Shown here piece after piece: positions 1 through 8,096 of a DNA stretch of 64,000 nucleotides. Position 1 is the first letter of the stretch, and every line of letters begins with the position of its first letter. The translations under genes and the position numbers were made by a program. Below the pieces are notes generated by a model. It saw nothing but the letters and a program-made list of their open reading frames with translations, searched no databases and was not told the origin of the DNA. Origin of the DNA: Pontibacter rufus (lineage in GTDB: Bacteria > Bacteroidota > Bacteroidia > Cytophagales > Hymenobacteraceae); NCBI RefSeq assembly GCF_015694705.1, contig NZ_JADQDR010000001.1:620001-684000 (forward strand), in the 5' to 3' direction.

Positions 1-1427
1 CTGCCTCTGCGGGGGCCGAGGTGCAACGGCCGCTGGCCACCGTCGTTATTGGGGGGCTGATTACGGCAACGCTGCTGACTTTGCTGGTCGTGCCTGTTTT
101 ATACTTCCTGGTTGAGTCCCGGTCAGGCAGAAAGGGCGGTGGTTCAGCGAGGTTGGCGATGGCTCCTTCGTTTCTTATCCCGTTTATACTTGCTTTCGGG
201 CTGCTTCTTGCTCCAAATATGGCGAAGGCACAGAATACGGCGGCAATGCCTTCAGACAGCCTGCCCGTTATCTCGATGGAGGAAGCTGTCGAAAGAGCCA
301 TCGCCAGTTATCCATCTGTAAAAGCCGCCAAGCTGGACGTGGCGAGCCAGGAAGCCCTGAAGAAAACAGCCTGGAACCTGGGCAGCACGCAAATTTTTAC
401 CGGCAAGGAAGAGGTAGGCAACCGCAACGAGGGCATTGTCGGCAACAATGGCATCTATAACCGCATCGGCGTGCAGCAGCAAAACATAGAAGTGTTTGGC
501 GTAGCGCCCAGGCTGAAGCTTCAAAAGCAGCAGGTCGCCCTGTCGGAGGCGGCCCTGGACCTGACCACGCTACAGGTGGCGCGGGAGGTAAGCATTGCCT
601 GGGGCAACACGTATGCGGCCAAAAGCCGGTACCTGCTATATCAAAGGCTGGATTCTATTTTCACGGAGTTTGCCCGTGCGGCCAGGATAAGGTATGAAAC
701 CGAGGCCACCTCTAACCTGGAGTACCTGGCGTCTACGAACCAGGCCCGGCAAATCACCCTGCAAAAAGAGCAGGCGTATCGGAACTACCAAATAGCCCTG
801 CAACAACTGAACCTGTGGCTGGTGAGCGACACCCCTTTTACCGTGGCCATGACTGACCCGGAGCAGCTGACAGTAGCCATACCTAACCCGGCAGACACCC
901 TGTCGCGGCATCCGCTGCTGGATTATTCCCGCCAGCAGGTGAAGGTGGCCGATGCGCGCTACCGCGTGGCCAAGTCCGATTTCCTGCCCAGCCTGAGCGG
1001 CCAGTATGCGGCACAGGAGATTGCCGGACAGAGCGGGTTTTACAGTTATCAGATAGGTATAAACATTCCATTGTTTTTCCTGCCCGAGCGCGGCCGTGCC
1101 CAGTCGGCGAAGATTGAGCGCGAAATCGCCGGGCAGAACCTGTCCCGCACACAGTTGGAGCTACAGGCCAGCTATAGCAGCCTGCTGGAGGAATACCGCA
1201 AGTGGTATAACTCCTGGCAGTATTACCAGCAGGAAGCCCTGCCCCTGGCCGTGCAGCAACGCAACGGGGCCATCATCGCCTACCGGGAAGGGGCTATCGA
1301 CTATGTCGCTTTCCTGCAGAATATCAGGGACGCCATACAGGTGGAGCTGGATTCCAGGGACGCCCTGGCCAATTACCTGGAGGCAAAATCCCGCCTTGGC
1401 TACTTTCTTCAATCATCTAATCAATAA
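1..1427 (+). CDS. czcA: CzcA/CusA-type RND efflux pump fused to a TolC-like outer membrane domain (5' partial)
   Basis: The frame is open from the first bases of the window (codons start at base 3), so only the 3' part of the gene is present. The first residues carry the hallmark RND end motif GAEVQRPLATVVIGGL and the last transmembrane helix of a heavy-metal RND permease. After a short linker a second hydrophobic stretch leads into about 400 residues of TolC/OEP-type helical repeats, with two halves recognisable as ISMEEAVERAI and the later VKVADARYRVAKSDFLPSL. Fusion of the CusA/CzcA permease to its own outer-membrane channel is known in Bacteroidota. The product should span inner membrane, periplasm and outer membrane and export divalent or monovalent metals. 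The adaptor gene follows 5 nt later, so the two are almost certainly co-transcribed. The metal cannot be read from this part; the neighbours favour zinc, cobalt or cadmium. Confidence 0.9.
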   Translation, partial: ASAGAEVQRPLATVVIGGLITATLLTLLVVPVLYFLVESRSGRKGGGSARLAMAPSFLIPFILAFGLLLAPNMAKAQNTAAMPSDSLPVISMEEAVERAIASYPSVKAAKLDVASQEALKKTAWNLGSTQIFTGKEEVGNRNEGIVGNNGIYNRIGVQQQNIEVFGVAPRLKLQKQQVALSEAALDLTTLQVAREVSIAWGNTYAAKSRYLLYQRLDSIFTEFARAARIRYETEATSNLEYLASTNQARQITLQKEQAYRNYQIALQQLNLWLVSDTPFTVAMTDPEQLTVAIPNPADTLSRHPLLDYSRQQVKVADARYRVAKSDFLPSLSGQYAAQEIAGQSGFYSYQIGINIPLFFLPERGRAQSAKIEREIAGQNLSRTQLELQASYSSLLEEYRKWYNSWQYYQQEALPLAVQQRNGAIIAYREGAIDYVAFLQNIRDAIQVELDSRDALANYLEAKSRLGYFLQSSNQ

Positions 1428-1432
1428 ATAAA

Positions 1433-2734
1433 ATGACAATGCATTATAAAATAAAATCAATCGTCCTGCTGGGTCTGTTGTCGCTTGCGTTCAGCGCGTG
1501 CAGCAACGAAAGCGAGCCTGCCGGGAACCAGGCCGGGCCGAATGAAGATGCCACGGCGGCATCCGGTAACCACGAAGCGGCAGAGGCGCATGAGGAAGGC
1601 ACCGTGCGTATGTCTCCCCTGCAACTGGAGGCCGTGGGCCTTAAGCTGGGAACGCTCCAGAACAGAAACCTGTCTACTGCTATAAAGGTAACGGGCGAGC
1701 TGGAGGTGCCGCCCCAAAGCGAGGCTAATGTAAGCGCCATCGTTGGGGGCAACGTGCAAAGTATAAAAGTGGTAGAGGGCGACAAGGTACGCAAAGGCCA
1801 GACCCTCGCCGTGCTGTCTCACCCTGACCTGGTGCAGATGCAGGTGGACCTGCAGGAGGCAGCCGGCAGGCTGCAATACCTGGAGCAGGAATACCAGCGC
1901 CAGCAGCGGCTGTATGAGCAGAAGGTGGGTTCCGGCAGAGCGCTTCAGGAAGCTACCTCGAATTTTACCGCTACCAAGGCGCAGGTGGCTGGCCTAAAGT
2001 CCCAACTTGATATACTGGGCCTCAATACGAAGAGCGTTCTGTCCGGTAAAATCTACCAATCGGTTCCGGTTGTTTCACCTATTAGTGGATATGTCAAGAA
2101 GGTTAATGTTACGACCGGTGGGTACGTATCGCCGCAGGAGCAGATGTTTGCCATAGTGGATAACTCGCAGCTTCATGCCGACTTCATGGTGTTTGAGAAG
2201 GACATCGCTAAAGTGAAAGAAGGCCAGAAAGTACGCTTTACCGTCGCTAATGCAGGCAACCAGAGTTACACCGCCACTATCTACGCCGTAGGGAAAGCCT
2301 TTGAAGAGGAACCCAAGGCAGTGCATGTGCATGCTGATATTGACGGCAAAACAGATAATCTCATTCCCGGCATGTACATTGAAGGCCGCTTGGCAGTGGA
2401 TGAGGTGACGACCCTCGCCCTGCCGGAAGAAGCCGTTGTGCAGGATGGAGACCAGGCTTTCATTTTTGTGAAGACAGGGGAGGCGGATGCCGGAGAAGAA
2501 CATGCCGCAGAAACGACCGCGGCCGCCGGAGAGAAAGCCGCTCCGGAACCTGCCCAGGCAAGCGGCAAAAGCTGGGTCTTCAAACAGGTTCCTGTCATCA
2601 CAGGTGCCAGCGATAACGGATGGGTAGAGATAAAGCTGTCGCAGCCTTTGCCCGACAGTGCGCAGGTAGCCTACAACGGCGCCTACAACCTGCTTTCGGA
2701 GATGGGCAAAGGAGAGACGGAGCATGCTGACTAA
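1433..2734 (+). CDS. czcB: Efflux RND periplasmic adaptor subunit, CzcB/CusB-like lipoprotein
   Basis: 433 residues with an N-terminal lipoprotein signal ending in the lipobox LAFSAC, so the protein is lipid-anchored and projects into the periplasm. It bridges the permease and outer-membrane channel of a tripartite metal pump. A His/Glu-rich stretch (HEAAEAHEEG) follows the anchor, then the barrel-sandwich half motif VSAIVGGNVQSIKVVEGDKVRKGQ and a coiled hairpin rich in Gln and Leu. The second lipoyl half PVVSPISGYVKKVNVTTGG and a beta-barrel domain complete the membrane-fusion fold. The C-terminal third contains an Ala/Glu-rich insertion with one His that may be a flexible linker. The start at 1433 is 5 nt after the preceding stop; a second ATG lies 6 nt further in. 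A strong terminator-like hairpin follows. Confidence 0.92.
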   Translation: MTMHYKIKSIVLLGLLSLAFSACSNESEPAGNQAGPNEDATAASGNHEAAEAHEEGTVRMSPLQLEAVGLKLGTLQNRNLSTAIKVTGELEVPPQSEANVSAIVGGNVQSIKVVEGDKVRKGQTLAVLSHPDLVQMQVDLQEAAGRLQYLEQEYQRQQRLYEQKVGSGRALQEATSNFTATKAQVAGLKSQLDILGLNTKSVLSGKIYQSVPVVSPISGYVKKVNVTTGGYVSPQEQMFAIVDNSQLHADFMVFEKDIAKVKEGQKVRFTVANAGNQSYTATIYAVGKAFEEEPKAVHVHADIDGKTDNLIPGMYIEGRLAVDEVTTLALPEEAVVQDGDQAFIFVKTGEADAGEEHAAETTAAAGEKAAPEPAQASGKSWVFKQVPVITGASDNGWVEIKLSQPLPDSAQVAYNGAYNLLSEMGKGETEHAD

Positions 2735-2747
2735 AAACAAATAACGT

Positions 2748-2781
2748 ACCTGGCCGCACAAGTAAGTGCGGCCAGGTCTTT
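2748..2781 (+). terminator. Intrinsic terminator after czcB
   Basis: Perfect 12-bp inverted repeat ACCTGGCCGCAC (2748-2759) and GTGCGGCCAGGT (2766-2777) with a 6-nt loop, followed by CTTTA. It lies 14 nt after the czcB stop and separates the pump operon from the PII-like gene, although read-through is possible because the T tract is short. Confidence 0.75.
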
Positions 2782-2887
2782 ATGCAGTTGATGGTTTGGG
2801 AAGGCCCGAAAGAATAGATTGGCTCAGATAGCATAAGCTAAGTATAGGTACAGGTATAAATTTATAGTATAGATAAGATTCAACACC

Positions 2888-3226
2888 ATGAAAGAGATAA
2901 AAGCATTTGTAAAACCGTCCAGGGTTCAAAAGGTAGTGGAGGCGCTACAGGAAAACGGGTTTGAGAGCGTTACCCTCTCGCAGGGGGAAGGCACGGGGGC
3001 CTACAACCGTAAAGACGCCTTCCCTTCGCTCGACTTCCGCTTTACGGACAGCAAAATCGTGAAGGTGGAGCTGGTTTGCCAAAACGAGGAAGCAGAAAAG
3101 GCTGTGCAGTTAATCAGCGAGAATGGCCGGTCTCCGGAGCCTGGCGACGGCATCATCTACATGACGGAAATTGAAAGCGCTTACCGCATCAAGACGGGAG
3201 AGTCGATGAAGCGATTTGACTTTTGA
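2888..3226 (+). CDS. PII-like signalling protein of the metal-efflux-associated group (PII-NG)
   Basis: 112 residues with the PII/GlnB fold pattern: an N-terminal MKEIKAFVKPSRVQKVVEALQ strand-helix, a shortened T-loop region with GEGTGAYNRKDAF, then KIVKVELVCQNEEAEKAVQLI and the C-terminal GDGIIYMTEIESAYRIKTGE. Classical GlnB proteins have an uridylylated tyrosine in the T loop; here that region is replaced by a different sequence, so this is not a standard nitrogen regulator. A PII subgroup encoded next to heavy-metal RND pumps (PII-NG) has been described, and this position right after a CzcA-TolC/CzcB pair fits it. The likely role is sensing or controlling the pump at the membrane; the ligand is unknown. 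The start at 2888 gives full family length. Confidence 0.85.
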   Translation: MKEIKAFVKPSRVQKVVEALQENGFESVTLSQGEGTGAYNRKDAFPSLDFRFTDSKIVKVELVCQNEEAEKAVQLISENGRSPEPGDGIIYMTEIESAYRIKTGESMKRFDF

Positions 3227-3242
3227 TTAAAACCGGGATAAG

Positions 3243-3602
3243 ATGCAAATCGCGCTTCATGAGATGCAACACCTGGCGCATGAAAGAGGTGGAAAATGCC
3301 TATCAGACACCTATGTCAACAGTAAATCAAGGCTTTGGTGGGAATGTGGCAAAGGGCATACATGGCAGGCTACCCCTTTCAGCGTAAAGACGAGGAAGAG
3401 CTGGTGCCCTGCATGTGCCAATAACCGGCCCCTGGGCCTGGAGAAGATGCAGGAGTTGGCCAAAGCCAAAGGCGGGAAATGTCTTTCAGATGCCTATACC
3501 AACTGCAAGGTGGCCTTGCAATGGGAATGCCGGAAAGGACACTCCTTCATGACTACCCCCGATATGATAGTCCAGGGCAGTTGGTGCCCGCAGTGCAAAT
3601 GA
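3243..3602 (+). CDS. Duplicated zinc-ribbon protein (treble-clef repeat)
   Basis: 119 residues made of two copies of one motif. Each copy has a helix followed by RGGKCLSD or KGGKCLSD, then W-x-C-x2-GH and a closing WCPxC. The candidate zinc ligands are C35, H39, C55 and C58 in the first copy and C96, H100, C115 and C118 in the second. Repeats of this type are known in DUF4379-like 'probable zinc-ribbon' proteins, often fused to endonucleases, but here the repeats stand alone. The gene starts 16 nt after the PII-like gene and is likely in the same transcript. Whether it binds nucleic acid or acts as a zinc sink cannot be told from the sequence. No enzyme domain is visible. Confidence 0.72.
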   Translation: MQIALHEMQHLAHERGGKCLSDTYVNSKSRLWWECGKGHTWQATPFSVKTRKSWCPACANNRPLGLEKMQELAKAKGGKCLSDAYTNCKVALQWECRKGHSFMTTPDMIVQGSWCPQCK

Positions 3603-3728
3603 TATGGATGAGCAGAGTACGGGCAAAGGAAGAAAGTGCTTTAGATAAGAAGCAGGATAAAAAGCAGCGGGCTGTGTGGCTGGCACAGCTTGCTTTTTTC
3701 AACAGCCATAAGACAACAGCCATAAAAG

Positions 3729-4490
3729 ATGAGTAGGAAATCAATCATATCAGCGATAATGATTGGCGTGCTGGGAGGTGTGTTTATTTTCCAGCCGATT
3801 GTAGCTTCGTTCAACGCTTACAATTTAAGTGGCAAACACGATGCATGGCTGATGTATCTGGGCAATGCGTACAAAAGCATTTCTTTATTCAAAGATCGGT
3901 ATCAGTTTTTTGAAGCGGTTCTTTTCGGATTGTTTGGGGCTGCCCTCATGGTGAAGTTGAGAACCAGCAGGAACTTGTTAAAGTTGCAATCCGAACTACA
4001 AAGCAGGAACCTGATTATGGACATGATTCAACAGGGTGAAAATCAGTATGTAACATTCCTGCCAACGCTGCGGTGGAATCCGGAAGAACATAAACCCGAT
4101 GAGATAGTGGAATTGGCGGTAGCCAGGACAATTGCCGGGTTTATGAACACGCATGGCGGACACCTCTTTATCGGCGTAGATGATAATGGAAACCCCGCAG
4201 GACTGAAAAAAGATTACCAGACGCTGGAAAAGCCCGGCCGGGAGGGATTGCGCCAGTACATCATGCAGGTGATGACGACCATCTTAGACGCTGGCTGCTG
4301 CCCTTTGTTAAAAATTGATTTCTATGAAATCGGGGGCAGGGATATTTGTTACATTAGGGTGAAGCCGTCCTCTTATCCTGTATATGTGCATATTGGCGAA
4401 CGGGCGCATTTTTTCGTGCACATAGGCAGTGGCACCCGGGAACTGGAGGCAAGAGAGGCTTTGGATTACTTTGAAAGAATGTTGGAGTAG
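3729..4490 (+). CDS. Membrane-anchored Schlafen AlbA_2 domain protein
   Basis: 253 residues. Two hydrophobic segments near the N-terminus (about residues 5-27 and 63-80) anchor the protein. They are followed by a charged helix and then an AlbA_2 (Schlafen-type, putative nucleic acid or nucleotide binding) domain from about residue 105. The recognisable parts are ETVELAVARTIAGFMN-type sequence (here DEIVELAVARTIAGFMN), THGGHLFIGVDDNGNPAGL and the late RVKPSSYPVYV and HFFVHIGSGTREL strands. AlbA_2 domains normally occur in cytoplasmic regulators or defence-related proteins; a membrane-tethered form beside metal transporters is unusual. The stop is followed by a hairpin and then the Fur-family gene. 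Function unknown. Confidence 0.78.
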   Translation: MSRKSIISAIMIGVLGGVFIFQPIVASFNAYNLSGKHDAWLMYLGNAYKSISLFKDRYQFFEAVLFGLFGAALMVKLRTSRNLLKLQSELQSRNLIMDMIQQGENQYVTFLPTLRWNPEEHKPDEIVELAVARTIAGFMNTHGGHLFIGVDDNGNPAGLKKDYQTLEKPGREGLRQYIMQVMTTILDAGCCPLLKIDFYEIGGRDICYIRVKPSSYPVYVHIGERAHFFVHIGSGTRELEAREALDYFERMLE

Positions 4491-4531
4491 AAGCGCAAGA
4501 GTATGCTCTAAACAGTCATCTCCATGCTAAT

Positions 4532-4568
4532 CTTCCTGGTGCCCCCAGGGAGAGAGATGACCAGGAAG
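4532..4568. repeat. Inverted repeat between the AlbA_2 and Fur genes
   Basis: CTTCCTGGT (4532-4540) and ACCAGGAAG (4560-4568) form a 9-bp stem with a 19-nt loop. There is no T tract, so it is either a weak terminator for the upstream gene or an operator near the Fur-family promoter. Confidence 0.45.
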
Positions 4569-4621
4569 GTGAGGATTGCCTGTTTGTTTACTGAAAGTAT
4601 GACATAATTTAAAATAGTACC

Positions 4622-5035
4622 ATGCTTGAGAAACTGGAAGAAGTATTGAAACAGAGGCACATCCGGCCTACGGCCATGCGCCTGCTGGTACTGGAAACAC
4701 TAACCAGGCAGCTAACGGCCATAAGCCTGAAGGACATAGAAGCGACTTTTGAGCAGGCAGACCGCATTACCCTGTACCGCACCCTCAAGACTTTTGAGGA
4801 AAAAGGATTGGTACACCGGGTGATTGATGGCACGGGCCTAACCAAGTATGCGCTTTGTGAGGAGGGCTGTGTATGTGCGCCTCAAGACCTGCATGTGCAT
4901 TTTTACTGCAACGCCTGCAAGGAAACCTACTGCCTGCCAAAATTAAAAGTGCCGGATGTACAGCTGCCAAGCAGGTTTCAGTTAGAGGAAGTCAGCCTGG
5001 TTGTGAAAGGCATCTGCGACAGGTGCGCTACTTAA
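4622..5035 (+). CDS. Fur-family transcriptional regulator (Zur/Fur/PerR-like)
   Basis: 137 residues with the Fur winged-helix domain (about 1-80) containing the recognition region RITLYRTLKTFEEKGLVHRV. The C-terminal metal-binding domain has H91-x-H93-F, the first structural cysteine pair C96-x2-C99 and the second pair C132-x2-C135 at the very end (ICDRCAT). Both CxxC pairs present means the structural zinc site is intact. Fur proteins repress transport genes when metal-loaded; with a ZIP transporter, a P-type ATPase and CDF pumps downstream, zinc sensing (Zur) is the best guess, but metal specificity cannot be read off. A degraded copy of the last 15 codons lies after the next gene (5950-5997). 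Confidence 0.88.
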   Translation: MLEKLEEVLKQRHIRPTAMRLLVLETLTRQLTAISLKDIEATFEQADRITLYRTLKTFEEKGLVHRVIDGTGLTKYALCEEGCVCAPQDLHVHFYCNACKETYCLPKLKVPDVQLPSRFQLEEVSLVVKGICDRCAT

Positions 5036-5228
5036 GTCATAGGTTCTTCTCAGCCCGGCAAAATCCAGTGAGTGCATCCTGCTGAACTAGGATACTATAA
5101 AAGGGTGGTAAGCCAGCGATCATCTAGACAGTAGTAGCTGCTATGGTGAAAGCTGGGCGGCCTTTGCTGTTTATGCCCCCTCTGTTTAGCAGAATCAAAG
5201 AAAAGCATCATCTGTAAAATGCAAAATT

Positions 5229-5945
5229 ATGGAAAACTATTCGCAAGTAATCCTTTATGCCTCGATCGCCGCAGCAGCGCTGCTGATAGGCGGCGTCCTA
5301 TCCATTATCAGGACCCCGGGCGCAAAGCTTCAGGGCGCTATTCTGCACTTTGCGGCCGGGGTCATCTTCTCGGTGGTTGCCGTAGAGCTTTTACCAGATA
5401 TTATGGCTAAGCATAATACGCTTGAAATAGTCATCGGCTTTGGTACGGGAGTTCTGCTGATGCTGGCCATTCAGTATTTCCTAGAACCCAAAAAAGAACA
5501 AGAAGCCAGCGGCGGCTTTCCCATCGCGTTTATGGTAATCATCGGCATAGACCTGCTGATTGACGGGGTTTTAATGGGAATAGGGTTTGCCACCAGTCAG
5601 GAGGCAGGCGTTTTGCTGGCTGTCGCGCTGTCGGTAGAGCTGCTTTCGCTGGGCATGGCCACGTCTACTACTTTAGGCAGCTCCGGAGCTTCTCGTAAAA
5701 TAAAAATACTGTCGATTCTCGGGCTGTCGGTCCTTGTGTTGGACAGTGCCTTGGTGAGCGCGACTTTGCTGAGCGGTATATCAGATGCCTATCTGGAGGT
5801 CATCCTGTCCTTCGGACTGGCGGCCCTGCTGTTCCTTGTAACCGAGGAACTGCTGATAGAAGCGCACGAAAACAAGCAAACCCCGCTGCTTACGGCCGCT
5901 TTCTTTGCCGGTTTTTTGTTGTTTATGCTGCTCCCGGGGAGTTAA
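5229..5945 (+). CDS. ZIP-family metal transporter (divergent)
   Basis: 238 residues with eight predicted membrane segments. The second helix HFAAGVIFSVVAVELLPDI is the ZIP signature region; the fourth helix has GIDLLIDGVLMGIGFA and the fifth VALSVELLSLGMATS. In canonical ZIPs the fourth helix carries His-Asn and Pro-Glu-Gly ligands; here acidic residues (two Asp) stand in their place and one Glu is retained in the fifth helix. ZIP proteins move divalent metal into the cytoplasm, although some bacterial members are thought to be bidirectional. Being flanked by a Fur-family gene and exporters fits a metal homeostasis role. The substrate may differ from zinc because of the changed ligands. Confidence 0.82.
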   Translation: MENYSQVILYASIAAAALLIGGVLSIIRTPGAKLQGAILHFAAGVIFSVVAVELLPDIMAKHNTLEIVIGFGTGVLLMLAIQYFLEPKKEQEASGGFPIAFMVIIGIDLLIDGVLMGIGFATSQEAGVLLAVALSVELLSLGMATSTTLGSSGASRKIKILSILGLSVLVLDSALVSATLLSGISDAYLEVILSFGLAALLFLVTEELLIEAHENKQTPLLTAAFFAGFLLFMLLPGS

Positions 5946-5949
5946 ATAG

Positions 5950-5997
5950 GAAATCAGCCTAATTGTGAAAGGCATCTGTGACAGGTGCGCCCGGTAA
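5950..5997 (+). pseudogene. Remnant of the 3' end of a second Fur-family gene
   Basis: Directly after the ZIP stop the sequence encodes EISLIVKGICDRCAR and a stop, which matches the end of the Fur-family protein at 4622-5035 (EVSLVVKGICDRCAT) almost residue for residue and at most nucleotides. No start or upstream domain exists, because the ZIP gene occupies that space. This is a footprint of a tandem fur copy, left when the ZIP gene replaced most of it or when a fur-ZIP segment duplicated and recombined. Confidence 0.8.
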
Positions 5998-6042
5998 TAT
6001 TACCATCTTAGATCAACCCAACTAACAGTAAAATACAAAAAG

Positions 6043-8058
6043 ATGAACAATAAAAAAAATAAAAAGGCAGAAGAGGAATTCAAGCCGTTGGAGATCACTT
6101 CTCCACGTACAGCAGCGGCTCCCGGCCCGACTGTCGGAGACAGCTGCTGTTCGGCAGACGGCAGACCCAAACAGGCAGGAGCCGAAGGACAAGAAGAAGC
6201 GGAGGAGGAGGCAAAATCCTCTTACGTGCCTACGGCCATCAGCCTTTTCCTGCTCCTGGCGGGCATCCTGCTCGACTACCTTGATGTGCCTTGGTTTACG
6301 GGCTATGTGCGGCTGCTTGTGTATGGTATAGCCTACTTGCTGGTGGGCTGGCGGGTAGTATGGCACGCCATCAAAAGCATGCGGGGCAGTTTCTTCAACG
6401 AATTCTTCCTGATGAGCATGGCTACATTAGGCGCTTTCTATATCGGCGAGTATGCCGAGGGCGTGGCGGTGATGCTTTTTTACGTGATTGGGGAGCATTT
6501 CCAGGAGGCGGCGGTGCTGCGCTCGCGGCGTTCCATCAAAGCCCTCATCGACAACAGGCCGGATGAAGTAGATCTGATAACGGAAAGGGGTATAACAACT
6601 GTGAAGGCGAAAGAGGTGCAGGTAGGGAGTGTGATACAAATAAAGGCGGGCGAGAAAGTAGCGCTGGACGGGGAACTTTTATCCGACCGCTCTTCCTTCA
6701 ACACGGCTGCCCTCACAGGCGAGTCGAAGCCCGATACCAAAAAGAAGGGCGAAACGGTGCTGGCCGGTATGATTAACCTCGACCGCGTGATTGAACTCAA
6801 AGTAACCGCTGCTTACGAGAACAGCGCTCTGTCTAAAATCCTGCGGCTGGTGGAGGAGGCTGGTAGCCGCAAGGCCAAAACGCAGCAGTTCATTACTCGC
6901 TTTGCCAAAGTATACACGCCCATCGTTTTCTTTCTGGCTGTGGGGCTCACCTTTATCCCATACTTCTTTGTGGAGGCTTACGATTTCAACCAGTGGCTGT
7001 ACCGGGCGCTTATCTTTCTGGTCATCTCCTGCCCGTGCGCGCTGGTCATCTCTATTCCGCTGGGCTACTTCGGCGGCATTGGCGCCGCTTCGCGGAATGG
7101 TCTGCTGTTTAAAGGCTCTAACTTCCTGGACCTGATGACGCAGGTAGATACGGTGGTGATGGACAAGACAGGAACGCTGACGGAAGGCGTGTTTAAAGTA
7201 CAGCAAGTAAAGACGACGCTGCCGGATAAAAGTTGGTTTTTAGCGGCGGTTGCCGCCATCGAGAGCCAATCCACCCACCCCATTGCGCAGGCGATTGTGG
7301 CGGCAGCGACCACTCAAAAGTATACAGCCACGAACGTGGAAGAGCTTTCAGGGCATGGGCTGAAGGGCGAAGTAGACGGCAGGCAACTGCTCGTGGGCAA
7401 CGCCAGGTTGCTTGATAAGTATCATATACCTTATGATCCAAGTCTAAAGGACATTGTGGAAACCATCGTGCTGGTAGCCGTGGATGGAGCTTATGCAGGG
7501 TATATCACCATCGCTGATAAAATAAAAGAGGACGCGCCGCTAGCCGTGAAGCGGATGCGGGAATTGGGGGTGAAAAAGCTGGTGATGCTCTCAGGTGATA
7601 AAGATTCCATTGTGCAGCAGGTGGCAAAAGAACTACAGTTAGATGAAGCCTATGGCGGGCTGCTGCCACAGGACAAGGTAAGTAAGGTAGAAAAGCTAAA
7701 AGCAAAGGGCAATACGGTGGCTTTTGTAGGCGACGGCATCAACGACGCGCCCGTTATCACGCTGGCGGATGTGGGTATGGCGATGGGCGGCTTAGGCTCC
7801 GACGCGGCCATCGAGACGGCAGACGTGGTGATACAGACCGATCATCCCGCTAAAATAGCCACCGCCATCCGCATCGGGAAAAAGACCAGGCAAATTGTGT
7901 GGCAGAACATCACGCTGGCCTTTGCCGTCAAAGCCATCGTGCTTATACTTGGCGCCTGGGGTGTGGCCACGATGTGGGAGGCTGTGTTTGCCGATGTGGG
8001 CGTGGCCTTTCTGGCAATCCTGAATGCCGTGCGCATTCAGCGGATGAAGTTTGACTGA
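6043..8058 (+). CDS. zntA: P1B-type heavy-metal ATPase, Zn/Cd/Pb class (ZntA/CadA-like)
   Basis: 671 residues. It pumps metal ions out of the cytoplasm using ATP. The core motifs are intact: CPC at residues 330-332 in the sixth helix, the phosphorylated Asp374 in DKTGTLTEG, the HP motif at H412-P413 that positions ATP, and GDGINDAP with D564 and D568. The last helices read KAIVLILGAWGVATMWEAVFADVGVA in pieces typical of the Zn/Cd/Pb class, including a Lys in TM7 and an Asp in TM8. There is no classical N-terminal HMA domain; instead the N-terminus has a Cys-Cys pair (DSCCSAD) in a charged tail that may bind metal. The gene is 38 nt ahead of the first CDF gene. Confidence 0.93.
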   Translation: MNNKKNKKAEEEFKPLEITSPRTAAAPGPTVGDSCCSADGRPKQAGAEGQEEAEEEAKSSYVPTAISLFLLLAGILLDYLDVPWFTGYVRLLVYGIAYLLVGWRVVWHAIKSMRGSFFNEFFLMSMATLGAFYIGEYAEGVAVMLFYVIGEHFQEAAVLRSRRSIKALIDNRPDEVDLITERGITTVKAKEVQVGSVIQIKAGEKVALDGELLSDRSSFNTAALTGESKPDTKKKGETVLAGMINLDRVIELKVTAAYENSALSKILRLVEEAGSRKAKTQQFITRFAKVYTPIVFFLAVGLTFIPYFFVEAYDFNQWLYRALIFLVISCPCALVISIPLGYFGGIGAASRNGLLFKGSNFLDLMTQVDTVVMDKTGTLTEGVFKVQQVKTTLPDKSWFLAAVAAIESQSTHPIAQAIVAAATTQKYTATNVEELSGHGLKGEVDGRQLLVGNARLLDKYHIPYDPSLKDIVETIVLVAVDGAYAGYITIADKIKEDAPLAVKRMRELGVKKLVMLSGDKDSIVQQVAKELQLDEAYGGLLPQDKVSKVEKLKAKGNTVAFVGDGINDAPVITLADVGMAMGGLGSDAAIETADVVIQTDHPAKIATAIRIGKKTRQIVWQNITLAFAVKAIVLILGAWGVATMWEAVFADVGVAFLAILNAVRIQRMKFD

Positions 8059-8096
8059 GCCGGTGAATAAAGACAATAGTATCTAAAACTTAGCTT

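Noticed and set aside
3479..3736. 85-residue frame after the zinc-ribbon gene
   Set aside because: Overlaps the second zinc-ribbon repeat in another frame and ends in unpatterned sequence.
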